Assembly (NCBI GenBank): GCA_029879555.1
Contig: JAOUQB010000004.1
Location: 1-23,055, forward strand
Reading direction: 5' to 3'
DNA: 23,055 nt
From: Nitrospirota bacterium
Lineage (GTDB): Bacteria > Nitrospirota > Nitrospiria > Nitrospirales > UBA8639
Shown: piece by piece, positions 1 to 8,500 of the stretch
Layout: each line of letters begins with the position of its first letter
Numbering within the stretch: position 1 is the first letter of the stretch
The notes under the pieces: model-generated
What the model saw: only the letters and a program-made list of their open reading frames with translations
What the model was told of the DNA's origin: nothing
Databases searched by the model: none
Translations under genes and position numbers: made by a program

Positions 1-219
1 GAGTTATCGACGGCCCGTGCCACCACCGTGCTTCGGTTTTTAATTGAGCAGACTGGAATGGATCCCCAAGAATTTGCGGCAACGGGGTATGCGGATACTC
101 GACCGGCCGTGCCCAATGATTCGGAAGAGGGCCAAGCGCAAAACCGTCGGGTGGAAATTGTGCTGTATCCCGAACGAGTGGTTCAAGATAACAAAGCCGT
201 CGCAACGCTCGCTCAGTAG
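1..219 (+). CDS. OmpA/MotB C-terminal domain protein, 5' truncated
   Basis: Only the last 72 codons are present, read from base 1 without an in-window start. The visible segment (ELSTARATTVLRFL, then ATGYADTRPAVPND, then EEGQAQNRRVEIVL) is the second half of the OmpA-like peptidoglycan-binding domain, including the conserved NRRVEI strand near the C-terminus. Family members anchor outer-membrane proteins or flagellar stators to peptidoglycan in the periplasm. The E(G)xAxNRRVEI pattern is common to MotB and to OmpA/Pal lipoproteins, so the fragment cannot be placed more precisely. The TAG stop at 217-219 runs directly into the first heptad of the downstream repeat, and the next gene (nhaB) is convergent. 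Confidence 0.85.
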   Translation, partial: ELSTARATTVLRFLIEQTGMDPQEFAATGYADTRPAVPNDSEEGQAQNRRVEIVLYPERVVQDNKAVATLAQ

Positions 220-349
220 TGAGTAGTTAGAAGTATGAAGTGAGACCTAAATTGAAAAGAGTGAAATAAAGGAAAAAACTTTGACTTCTTACATCTGACG
301 TCTTCCTTTTTACTTCTCCCTCACAACTGCTGCATCGCCTCACGCCTTA
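218..349. repeat. Degenerate heptad palindrome between convergent genes
   Basis: Four in-phase 7-mers lie at 218-245 (AGTGAGT, AGTTAGA, AGTATGA, AGTGAGA). Five of the opposite orientation lie at 286-320 (TTCTTAC, ATCTGAC, GTCTTCC, TTTTTAC, TTCTCCC). Two more reverse-oriented units of the better conserved type (CGCCTCA, CGCCTTA) lie at 336-349. The element therefore has a left arm reading RGTNAGA and a right arm reading its complement, with an A-rich centre. It fills the whole gap between two convergent genes and overlaps both stop codons: the TAG of the OmpA-like gene and the TAA of nhaB at 347-349. A role as a bidirectional terminator is inferred from position only. Confidence 0.6.
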
Positions 350-1927
350 ATGATGGGCTGCACCTGTTTCACTCGCGACATGATGCTGAATCATATTCAT
401 ATCGTACAGCCAATTGGTCGTCGGTCCTAGGAAGACATAGGCCGCAAACAGCCCCACCAAGGTCATCGTAATCGTATACGGTAGCGCCATCCAGACCATC
501 TTCCCATACGAGAGGCGGATAATGGGTGCCAGGGACGAGGTCAACAAAAATAAAAACGCCGCTTGCCCATTGGGGGTCGCCACACTCGGAATATTCGTCC
601 CCGTGTTAATGGCCACCGCCAGTAAGTCAAATTGATCACGATTAATCGTTCCGTCTTGAAGGGCCCGCATGACCTCATTGATATAGACCGTCGCCACAAA
701 GACATTGTCGCTAATTGAAGACAAGATGCCATTGGCCAAATAGAACATCCCGATCTGATGGGTGCCATCCAAACTCAGCCCATAGCCGATAATCCCCGCA
801 AACAAATTTTGATCTTGAATCACGGCCACAATCGCGAAAAAGACGACCAATAAGGCGGTAAAGGGGAGGGCCTCTTTAAACGCCTCCCCAATCTGGTGCT
901 CTTCAATGATGCCGTTGAACGCCGTGATCACCACGATGACGGTCAGGCCAATGATGCCCACTTCGGCGAGGTGGAAGGCCAGGGCGAGGATGAGCCAGAT
1001 GCCTGCCACGGCTTGCACAATGAGCTTGGCCTTATCATCATTATCTCGACGTTTCGTTTGTTCAGCCTCAAATTCCACCAAAATGTGACGGACGGGGTCA
1101 GGCAATTGATAGCCATAATCGAACCACCGCATCCGTTCAACAATGAGACAGGTCCCCAAACCCATGGCAAACACCGGGAGGGTAACAGGGGCCATTCGAA
1201 ACACGAATTCCATAAACTGCCAGCCGGCTTTGTCGGCGATTAAGAGATTTTGAGGTTCGCCGACTAAGGTACAGACGCCGCCTAAGGCGGTCCCGACCGC
1301 CCCATGCATCATAAGGTTCCGTAAAAAGCCACGAAAATTTTCCAGATCCTCTCGATTCAGTTCATGGACTTCTTGGTCACTAGTATGGTCATGCGAGGCA
1401 TGCGAAGATTTGCCCGAGGCCACGCGGTGATAAATGCTGTAGAACCCCGTGGCCACCGCAATGATGACGGCCGTGACGGTGAGGGCATCTAAAAAGGCCG
1501 ACAGAAAGGCTCCCATCAACGAAAACAGGAGGGCCAGCCAGTGTTTGGCCTGCACGCCCAACAGGATTTTGGTAAAGAGAAAGAGCAACAGATCTTTCAT
1601 GAAATAAATCCCGGCGACCATAAACATCAGGAGCAAGATCACCTGGAAATTATTCACGGTTTCGTGGTAGACCATGGCGGGAGTGGTCATGCCTAATAAG
1701 ACGGCTTCAATGGCCAGCAAGCCGCCCGGTTGGAGCGGATAACTTTTGAGGGCCATGGCCAGGGTAAAGATGAATTCCAGGATCAGAATCCAGCCAGTCA
1801 CATAGGGGCCGACGGTGAGAATCAACACCGGATTGAGCAGGAGGAAGGCCAGGATGGTGAGTTTGTACCAAGTGGGAGTATGGTTGAGAAAGTTCTGGGC
1901 AAGTTCTTGAGGAATACTGCGACTCAT
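347..1927 (-). CDS. nhaB: Na+/H+ antiporter NhaB
   Basis: A 526-residue inner-membrane antiporter that would exchange internal sodium for external protons, supporting sodium and pH homeostasis. NhaB-family landmarks are evident: [81 protein letters not shown] and [15 protein letters not shown]. These match the enterobacterial NhaB pattern almost block by block, and the length is close to the roughly 510-residue norm. The protein is strongly hydrophobic with about a dozen membrane segments and a charged, His-rich cytoplasmic loop near residues 170-195, where NhaB proteins vary. The ATG at 1925-1927 is the natural N-terminus of the family; a purine-rich GGAAAGGG lies about 11 bases upstream. 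It stands alone and is divergent from the 117-residue gene. Confidence 0.93.
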   Translation of the reverse strand: MSRSIPQELAQNFLNHTPTWYKLTILAFLLLNPVLILTVGPYVTGWILILEFIFTLAMALKSYPLQPGGLLAIEAVLLGMTTPAMVYHETVNNFQVILLLMFMVAGIYFMKDLLLFLFTKILLGVQAKHWLALLFSLMGAFLSAFLDALTVTAVIIAVATGFYSIYHRVASGKSSHASHDHTSDQEVHELNREDLENFRGFLRNLMMHGAVGTALGGVCTLVGEPQNLLIADKAGWQFMEFVFRMAPVTLPVFAMGLGTCLIVERMRWFDYGYQLPDPVRHILVEFEAEQTKRRDNDDKAKLIVQAVAGIWLILALAFHLAEVGIIGLTVIVVITAFNGIIEEHQIGEAFKEALPFTALLVVFFAIVAVIQDQNLFAGIIGYGLSLDGTHQIGMFYLANGILSSISDNVFVATVYINEVMRALQDGTINRDQFDLLAVAINTGTNIPSVATPNGQAAFLFLLTSSLAPIIRLSYGKMVWMALPYTITMTLVGLFAAYVFLGPTTNWLYDMNMIQHHVASETGAAHH

Positions 1928-2009
1928 AGGCGTGTCGACCCTTTCCGTGAAGACGGGTATTAATCGTCAATCAACTCAGCATGCCAGGTGGAGGAGAATA
2001 CTACGGAAA

Positions 2010-2123
2010 ATGAATAGGTATTATAAGAAGCCGGTCTCCTCTAATGAAAGCATAAAAATGTGGAAAAGCAAGGAACAACTCATGGCTGGAGCGAAGCATC
2101 ATGAAGGGCACGATTTTCAATGA
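2010..2123 (+). CDS. Possible 37-residue leader ORF overlapping the next start
   Basis: An ATG at 2010 opens 37 codons, rich in Lys and His (MNRYYKKPVSSNES at the start), ending in a TGA that overlaps the ATG of the following 117-residue gene as ATGA. GGAGGAG lies 13-18 bases upstream and GGAAA immediately upstream, so initiation signals are only fair. The overlap would allow translational coupling. There is no recognisable domain, and the frame could be open by chance. The rest of 1928-2119, the divergent region with nhaB, shows no clear promoter to me. Confidence 0.22.
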   Translation: MNRYYKKPVSSNESIKMWKSKEQLMAGAKHHEGHDFQ

Positions 2124-2473
2124 TAAATGTCTATCACATTGCCGGCGTGGATGATCGAGAGAGGGGTTTTAACCGCCAGATACAGATAAATGGAGAGAGT
2201 GGAGCCTTTCAAGCTCGGTTGCGGTATGAAGCTGTGCAAATTGAGGTGGAGTGTGTGGAGACGGAAGAACAAGCCCTGCAGCGGCTTATTGCTGTTCTAC
2301 ACGAGCGCGGCTATGCGCAATTACGCACCCAACGAATTTTTCAAGGTGAGCAATATTTGGGGAATCAAGAACTTTGGGTGGATTATCTGGATCCTGAACC
2401 TCCAGAAGTGCCAGTTGTTTCCTGGTTCATGCGAATCCGACAGAATTTGGGGATAGGGAAAGCTAAGACGTGA
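2120..2473 (+). CDS. Hypothetical protein, 117 residues
   Basis: I do not recognise this protein. It is soluble and acidic, without signal peptide or membrane segment, and looks like a small alpha/beta fold: strands around YHIAGVDD, FNRQIQIN and AVQIEVECVE; a helix EEQALQRLIAVLHERGYAQL; then strands RTQRIFQGEQYL and QELWVDYLDP; and a basic tail ending KAKT. AAGGG lies 11 bases before the ATG, and the start overlaps a possible short upstream ORF as ATGA. Reading is clean with no competing frame. The TGA stop at 2471-2473 is inside the left arm of a heptad palindrome, so the last bases may be donated by the repeat. The next gene is convergent. Confidence 0.7.
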   Translation: MINVYHIAGVDDRERGFNRQIQINGESGAFQARLRYEAVQIEVECVETEEQALQRLIAVLHERGYAQLRTQRIFQGEQYLGNQELWVDYLDPEPPEVPVVSWFMRIRQNLGIGKAKT

Positions 2474-2580
2474 AGCGTGAGGGGTTAGGCGCGAGAAGGG
2501 AAAAGAGAAAAACAGAGAAGAGCGAGGTGACCATGAAATTTTTTCCTCATTGTTTTTCGCCTCACGCCTGACGCTTTACG
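2469..2580. repeat. Heptad palindrome, convergent-gene copy
   Basis: The left arm (2469-2491) is made of units CGTGAAG, CGTGAGG, GGTTAGG plus CG. The right arm (2558-2580) is the reverse complement with four mismatches, 19 of 23 positions pairing. The 66-base centre is A-rich on its left side and T-rich on its right side. The element occupies the gap between the 117-residue gene and the convergent HD-GYP gene, and the stop codon of the former is part of the left arm. A transcript crossing it in either direction could fold into a long hairpin; the right arm is followed by ATTTTTGT. Confidence 0.8.
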
Positions 2581-2592
2581 ATTTTTGTATTA

Positions 2593-3942
2593 TTATCCTG
2601 CCGCGAGGGCTTCGACCGGGGTTTTGGAGGGGAAGTAACTGATCATCCGTCGAGGGTTGAGGCATTCCCGAATTTGTGGGGCCAGGTCGCCAGGGCGGAT
2701 GGCTTCCACGATCATGAGCGACTCGTCCTCTTCCGCCAAATTCAACACAATCGGTTCTTGCATGGAGGCGTGTTCATCATACACGAGGATAATCGGTCGA
2801 AGCCGATTATCGAAGTTGACGCTGGTCACAATTCCGGTCTTGTGGTTATTGAGGTTGACGAGGGAACCCGGCGGGTAGACGCCGAGTTGTTTAATCAACG
2901 AGACCACGGCATCATGCCAGAGCGTGTGGCAACACTTCACATATAAGTAGGAAAGGGCCTCGGAAGGGATCATCGATCTCGCAGGGTCTGGGTGATGGCA
3001 GAGTTCGTCATACACATCCACGACCATCACAATTTTGGCCAACGTGCTCAATTGGGCATCTTTTTTCCCAGAAGGTACGCCCGTTCCGTTTAAGCGTTCA
3101 TGGTGTTGGCGAATAATGTCCACCGCTTCATAGGGGAAGTTGGGAATTTTTTCGACCATCTCCACCCCATTCTTGGTATGGGTGCTTAAAAACGTCTTGA
3201 GTTCTCCTTTTCCCATGATGCCTTTTCGCAAGAGCGTTTCGGCAGGGAATTTGAGTTCTCCCACATCATGGAAAAACGCGCCTATGGCTAACTTTTCATT
3301 TTCTTCGCGGCTCAAGCCGAGGTCGAGCCCGATCATCATGGAAAGAGAGGAGACGTTCGTGGCATGGAAGAAAAACTCTTCGCTTGTCTCATTAGAGCCA
3401 ATTAAATTGAGGAGTGCGCGAGATTTGTCTGACCCGTCTAATAAGTCAAGTAGATTCCCGACGACTTTTTGGGCCGTGCGGAGCCCCCGTGGTCGGCCGG
3501 CCACCACATCCTGAACCATCTGCTTGGATTCCTGCAGCACTTCTTGGAACTGATGTTCCACCTCCTGGAGATGGGATTGATAGACCTGAAAGGCTTCATG
3601 TTGCGCGACTTTTCGCTGCATGGGGTCTTCGAATGGTACGTCGACGTCAGGCGGGGATAAGGCATCGACTTCTCCGTCGTTCCCAGGCGCATCGACCATC
3701 TGCGGTTCTGGCTGTTCTCGAGGGTCGGCGTCCAGAAGATCCAGGGCTGCGGATGTTTCGGGATCCGACCGATCAAAATCGACGAATAATTTCACCTTCT
3801 TAAGACCCAGTAAGGTTTCAAGATCTTTCGTGGCGGCGATTTTAAAGGAGTTGGTCGGAAAGGGGTGGCTGAACCACGACCCTTCGATTTTGATAAAGAG
3901 ACCCAGGCGAAGAGCGCTTGGTTCTAAGGGAACAAAAGGCAT
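2593..3942 (-). CDS. DUF3391/HD-GYP domain protein, putative c-di-GMP phosphodiesterase
   Basis: A 449-residue cytosolic protein. The N-terminus (LRLGLFIKIEGSWFSHPF, then FKI) is the DUF3391 module usually found ahead of HD-GYP domains. A Pro/Asp-rich linker (about 70-110) and a helical stretch follow. The HD-GYP domain carries HDVGELKFP (His225-Asp226) and HHERLNGTGVP (from His280). HD-GYP enzymes hydrolyse c-di-GMP at a metal centre. Metal-binding HD and HH residues are retained, but the signature is weakened: GVP replaces GYP, and HDVGEL replaces HD-GKL. A C-terminal region of about 110 residues extends past the domain. The ATG at 3940-3942 lacks a clear ribosome site. Upstream 3943-4133 holds only an AT-rich spacer. 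Activity is therefore likely but not certain. Confidence 0.85.
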   Translation of the reverse strand: MPFVPLEPSALRLGLFIKIEGSWFSHPFPTNSFKIAATKDLETLLGLKKVKLFVDFDRSDPETSAALDLLDADPREQPEPQMVDAPGNDGEVDALSPPDVDVPFEDPMQRKVAQHEAFQVYQSHLQEVEHQFQEVLQESKQMVQDVVAGRPRGLRTAQKVVGNLLDLLDGSDKSRALLNLIGSNETSEEFFFHATNVSSLSMMIGLDLGLSREENEKLAIGAFFHDVGELKFPAETLLRKGIMGKGELKTFLSTHTKNGVEMVEKIPNFPYEAVDIIRQHHERLNGTGVPSGKKDAQLSTLAKIVMVVDVYDELCHHPDPARSMIPSEALSYLYVKCCHTLWHDAVVSLIKQLGVYPPGSLVNLNNHKTGIVTSVNFDNRLRPIILVYDEHASMQEPIVLNLAEEDESLMIVEAIRPGDLAPQIRECLNPRRMISYFPSKTPVEALAAG

Positions 3943-4133
3943 AGTAAAGTATCAGTGAAGATCATGGGTTAATAAAAAAGCTCACAGGCAAAAGCCGCGA
4001 TCTTCTTGAACAGACCTCTCTGGGTTTTGTCGGAAATTCATTCAGCAATATTAAGGAAAAAGTGAAGGCACATCAGATCAATCGAAAGGAAGAGTCGAGC
4101 AATCGTGAGGGGATGCGCTGGTGGATAAAAAGA

Positions 4134-4490
4134 CTATCGATGCGAAAAAACGGCTTGTGAGTGTTGTAAAGCCACCGCAACCGACTCATGGAAGGGGAAC
4201 ATCCTCTCCATGTTGGTGAGCAGGAGAATTTGTTTCACGGATTCCTGAAGGCTGGCCAGGCTGATCTTGATTCCGGCACCGGTCAATTTCCGATGGGTTA
4301 ATGTCAGAAGTCCTAATCCCGCGCTGTGAATATAAGAAAGGTCGGTGAGGTCGAAAATGATCTGGTGAGGGGCAGGGGTTTCTGCCTGATTGACAGCTGT
4401 TTTATAGGCCTGCCGTGATTGAAATATCAATGTTCCGGAAAACGTTAAGACCCAAGTGTGCTGGTTCGGTTGTGAACTGGTTGCGACCAT
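4134..4490 (-). CDS. STAS-domain protein (anti-sigma factor antagonist type)
   Basis: A 118-residue single-domain STAS protein. The core reads WVLTFSGTLIF, QIIFDLTDLSYIHSAGLG and LLLTNMERMFPF, matching the SpoIIAA/RsbV fold. Ser56 in YIHSAGLG sits in the phosphorylation loop; the usual preceding Asp is His here. Such proteins bind an anti-sigma kinase or other partner depending on phosphorylation. I chose the ATG at 4488-4490 because AGGGAG lies 7 bases upstream and the domain starts right after it. The frame stays open to 4694, but that extra 68-residue segment is Arg/Pro-rich and unlike any STAS extension. It lies downstream of the receiver gene on the same strand, 255 bases away, so it may be the output of that two-component pair. 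Confidence 0.82.
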   Translation of the reverse strand: MVATSSQPNQHTWVLTFSGTLIFQSRQAYKTAVNQAETPAPHQIIFDLTDLSYIHSAGLGLLTLTHRKLTGAGIKISLASLQESVKQILLLTNMERMFPFHESVAVALQHSQAVFSHR

Positions 4491-4517
4491 TGTTGAGCTC
4501 CCTGCTTCTGGCAAGCG

Positions 4518-4536
4518 CGGCCCCTTAGGTGGGCCG
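4518..4536. promoter_or_regulatory. Perfect 6-bp dyad upstream of the STAS gene
   Basis: CGGCCC and GGGCCG arms flank a 7-base loop (CTTAGGT), placing a GC-rich hairpin 28 bases before the STAS start codon. It could fold in the 5' leader or be the end of the preceding transcript, but no T-run follows on either strand. It lies within the 255-base gap 4491-4745, in which I otherwise see no gene. Confidence 0.3.
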
Positions 4537-4745
4537 ATTCTGCTTTGAAGGGTGAATATAGCCAATCTCAGGCACGAGAGCGGGTCATGACGGGTGGGGT
4601 CGAACACCGTGACCACTGCCCCCTCGGTGGCTGGTCGGCGCCTCAACTTGTCGGTCCTGTGAGTGGGTTGACCCGTTTGGCGAGGAAAACACAAGAAATC
4701 ATACGGCCAGTTGGGGAAGAAAGAGGAGGATCCTCAACTTGAAGA

Positions 4746-5495
4746 CTACTCTGTGCCAGAGGGGGTATCGGTTGAGTCTCTTGGATTCTTGAGGGTGTCG
4801 GTTGTCTCACAGAGGACTGTTTCTAAGTATTTCCGAAGACCAGCCAGATCTTTCGAACGAAAGGCACTTTTGGTTTTCTGGAGAACTTGAATCGTATGAA
4901 AGACCGACTCGCGCAACCGAAAATAGTCGGTCATAGAGGGCACGGCCGAAGCATCAGAGCCGGGTTGCTCCTGCGAGGAGTGGCGAGGCAGACTGGTGAA
5001 TTGGGTTAGGGTCGCCTGCGGCTTTTCTGGGAGCCGGAACGTGCGCAATGTCTCTTCCAATGCCGAAAGAGCTTGGGTGCGATTCTCCGCATCTTGGCGA
5101 GCGTGAGTGATTGTCCCAAGTGTTTGTTTATGGTGAATGCCACGTTTGACGGCATCCAAGAGGGCAGGAAAATTGACCGGCTTGATCATGTATTCCAGGA
5201 CATTGAGGCGAACTGACTCAACGGCGGTGGGCACCGAAGGATAGCCGGTCACCACGATGACGGGCATAATTTTCGCTTGCTCTCGTAATTGACTGACTTT
5301 TTCCATGATGCGGTTGCCGGGCATGTTCAGGTCAGTGATCAGGAGATCATATTCCGACGAGGCTAAGGCCGCTGACAGTTCCGAGGCATCATGGACACCA
5401 TGGCACGAATAGCCCTCTTCTTCTAATAGGTCCTTGGTGGCCTCTAAAAAAGTATCTTCATCATCGGCTAATAAAATGGAACCCTGAGGTGTCAT
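4746..5495 (-). CDS. Response regulator, receiver domain with non-DNA-binding C-terminus
   Basis: A 249-residue protein. An N-terminal receiver domain (residues 5-120) has the acidic pair in LLADDED, phospho-acceptor Asp55 in LLITDLNMPG, Thr83 in VVTGYPS and Lys105 in YMIKPV. The second half has no helix-turn-helix or AAA domain. It contains a low-complexity linker and a conserved-looking helical block (ESVFHTIQVLQKTKSAF, then RSKDLAGLRKYLE) of a type I associate with receivers partnered by NtrB/AtoS-like kinases. The start at 5493-5495 is preferred over the ATG four codons upstream because GGAGGG at 5500-5505 fits it. It begins 18 bases after the stop of the ten-PAS kinase and is almost certainly its partner. 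Confidence 0.88.
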   Translation of the reverse strand: MTPQGSILLADDEDTFLEATKDLLEEEGYSCHGVHDASELSAALASSEYDLLITDLNMPGNRIMEKVSQLREQAKIMPVIVVTGYPSVPTAVESVRLNVLEYMIKPVNFPALLDAVKRGIHHKQTLGTITHARQDAENRTQALSALEETLRTFRLPEKPQATLTQFTSLPRHSSQEQPGSDASAVPSMTDYFRLRESVFHTIQVLQKTKSAFRSKDLAGLRKYLETVLCETTDTLKNPRDSTDTPSGTE

Positions 5496-5513
5496 GCAGC
5501 CCTCCATCGTGAG

Positions 5514-8500
5514 TTAGGTTAACGGCAACGTAATCCTAAAGGTAGTTCCATGCCCGATTTCAGATTCAAAGTCAAGTATCCCTCCCATAGATTCGACCAG
5601 GCTATGGCTAATGGAAAGCCCCAAGCCCATGCCCCCCTCCTCCTCGCCCTGTTTCGTCGTAAAAAATGGTTCGAAAATATGTGGGAGAGTTTCTGAAGGA
5701 ATGCCCTCGCCTTGGTCAGCCACACAAATGGAAAGAGTCTCCGATCCATTTGCAACGCTGACCTTGATGGTACTGCCAGGCCGAGAAGCATCAATGGCAT
5801 TATGAATCAAATTGCAGAGGACTTGAATAAGTTCTCCTTGTGAGCCGTGGGTGATGATTGGGCGTGCGTGAGGCAGAACATGGATAGACACCTGATGCCG
5901 TTCGGCCCGTTCTTCCATGATCTCGGACGCCGTTTGAATGCAGTGACCGATATCGATCGGTATGGGGGTTGGACTGCTAGGCCGGTAGAGTTGATAGAGG
6001 TGTTTGGTGATTGTAGCAATTCGCTCAATACAGTCTTCCGCTTTGGCCATATAGCGAAAATGTGGGTGATCGGATGGAATTGCACGTTTCAGGAGGACCA
6101 ATGATTGAGAGATGCTCGCCAAGGGGTTATTAATCTCATGGGCGACGCCTGCGGCAATTTGGGCAAGCGCCGCCAATTTCTCGACTTGCATGCGGCGCTG
6201 TTCTAATTCCTGAATCCGTTCGGCTCGTGTTTCGACTTCCTTCTCTAACTCCACTGCATGACTCCGCACTTGCTCTTCCATGGTCTTGCGCTCGGTGATA
6301 TCTTGGGCGATATAGGCGCATCGAGGATGGGCCGAACCCTTGAACAATACGGGCGTCACGGTAGCGGCGACCCATCGTATTTCTTTGACAAGGGGATGTG
6401 CATACTCAAAAGAAATAGGTTGGTGAGTCTTGAGGCTGAGCTGGTAATGTTCGATCCAGATTTTCATCACTTCTTGGGGCAGACCTAGTTGGCTGTACCA
6501 TTTTCCAGTCGTTCCACCATTCGGTTGCCCAAAAAAAACGGCGGTGGCTTGATTGTCCGAGAGATGGTGAATGTCATCGGAAGTTACTTCCACGACACCC
6601 ATCATCATGGGGGCACTGTCAAAAAAGCTTTTGAGTGTCGATTCAGTCGTGCGCAGTTCTTCTTGGATGCGTTTCTGGTCGGTGATATCTTCCGATATTC
6701 CTAAAAGAAATTGGGGTTTCCCAGCCTCATCGCAAATGGGGAGTTTTTTGGTATGGAGGATTCGGACCTGCCCGTCTTTTGTGTGAATGAATTCTTCTGG
6801 GATATCGATGAGCTTCCTGCTGTTCAATACGAATTGATCATTCTTGTAGAAAAATTCGGCTTCGTTCTCAGGAAAGAAGTCAAAATCATGTTTCCCAACA
6901 AGGGCTTGCCGGTCATAGCCAAGGAGATTTTCACCGGCTTGGTTGATGCGCACGAATTGAAGATTCTCAGCATTTTTGACAAAAACCATATTGGGCAGAT
7001 TCTCAAGAATGGAATTCGTGAAGATTTCGTTTTCGCGCAATTGCTGTTCAGTTTTCTTGAGCTCCGTAATATCAAAGATGACACCCCGTAATTTAACTGG
7101 CCGATCATTGTCGATGACGACGGTTACGTGATCCTTGACCCAGAAAATTGTGCCATTGGCATGGAGGACACGGTATTCTATGACATGATTGTCTTTTCGC
7201 AATGTGGCTGCCCGACAGTGGACCGCGATGTTTTGCCGGTCTTCAGGGTGGATCATATTCAAAATAAAAAGAGGGTCATCATGCCACTGTTGCAGGGAAT
7301 AGCCTAATAATTGTTCCGCATATTGGCTGACGAATGTTACCTGCATGGACGGGAACTCACATTCCCAGACAATACCGTCAATCGTTTGCACGAGATCTTG
7401 GTAAATCTGTTGGGACTCTAGGAGTGCCTGTTCGGCTTGTTTGATATTCGAGATATCTATGACATTGGCCACTCGGTATAACACCACTCCGGCCGTATTT
7501 TTTACGGTGGAAACGGTCAGCAGGGCAGGAAAGGTTGTCCCATCTTTCCGAATGTGGAGGGATTCAAAAGAATGGAAGCCGCGTTCATGAATGAGTTGGA
7601 TCATGGCAGAAAGCTTGCTCCTGAATTCTGGCGCAAAGACGTGACTGATTGGTTGACCCTGCAATTCTTGGACGGTGTACCCATGCATGCGAGCATACGC
7701 TTCGTTCACCATATCTAACGTGTAACTGTTTGCGTTCCCCACCGCCACACCCCATTGGGTATGTTGGTAGATGGTGGCCCATTTTTGTAATTCCGCTTGG
7801 GTGCGGTTCCACTCGGTGACATCCCGGCCGATACAAATGACTCCATAGGGTTGGTGGTTTTCATCAAGGAGACGGTCCACATTCCAGAGGATATCCTGTA
7901 ATTTGTCGTTCACATCAAGGACGGGATGTTGATAATCGCGCGTGGGCTCTCCTGTCAGAACCCTCTTGATGTCGGCCAGGATGTGTGCCCGCTCCGAATC
8001 GGTGATGAATAATTCAAAATAATTTTTGTCCAACACCTCTTCTCGAGATTTCCCATAGAGGCGCTCGGCCTCCCGATTCCATTCCACGATCCATCCATCT
8101 GGGGTGAGCCCGATAATGATACTTCCTGCGGTTTCAATGAGCATCCGGAACCGGTGTTCGCTAGCGCGGAGTTCCATCTCGATGGTTTTGCGATGGGTGA
8201 TATCCTGGCCCATCCCTCTTCGCTCCACGATCTGTCCTGATTCATCGAATATCAGGCGAACGGTTAAGCTGATCCAGATATGACGCCCATCTTTTCTGCG
8301 CATTTCTAATTCTTCATCGTGAATCGCCTTTCCAGACTGGATTTGCTGTTGGAGCTCAACCGCCTTGCCGTACCCATGATTTGAGGAGGCGTACAAGGAC
8401 AAGACTGATGTACCGATCAATTCTTCCCGGGAATACCCCAGCAATTCGCAGGTGCGAGCATTGACCCTCGTAATGGTTCCATCAAGTGCGGCGGAGAAAT

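Noticed and set aside
1932..2009. Upstream extension of the small ORF before the 117-residue gene to an ATG at 1932
   Set aside because: The extension lies in the divergent promoter region close to the nhaB start, with no ribosome site and no conserved features.
4491..4694. Longer start for the STAS gene adding 68 residues
   Set aside because: The extra segment is Arg/Pro-rich with no fold, while the inner ATG has a good ribosome site and begins exactly at the STAS domain.
4726..4735. GAGGATCCTC palindrome after the receiver gene as a terminator
   Set aside because: The stem is only five base pairs without a loop and there is no T-run after it.
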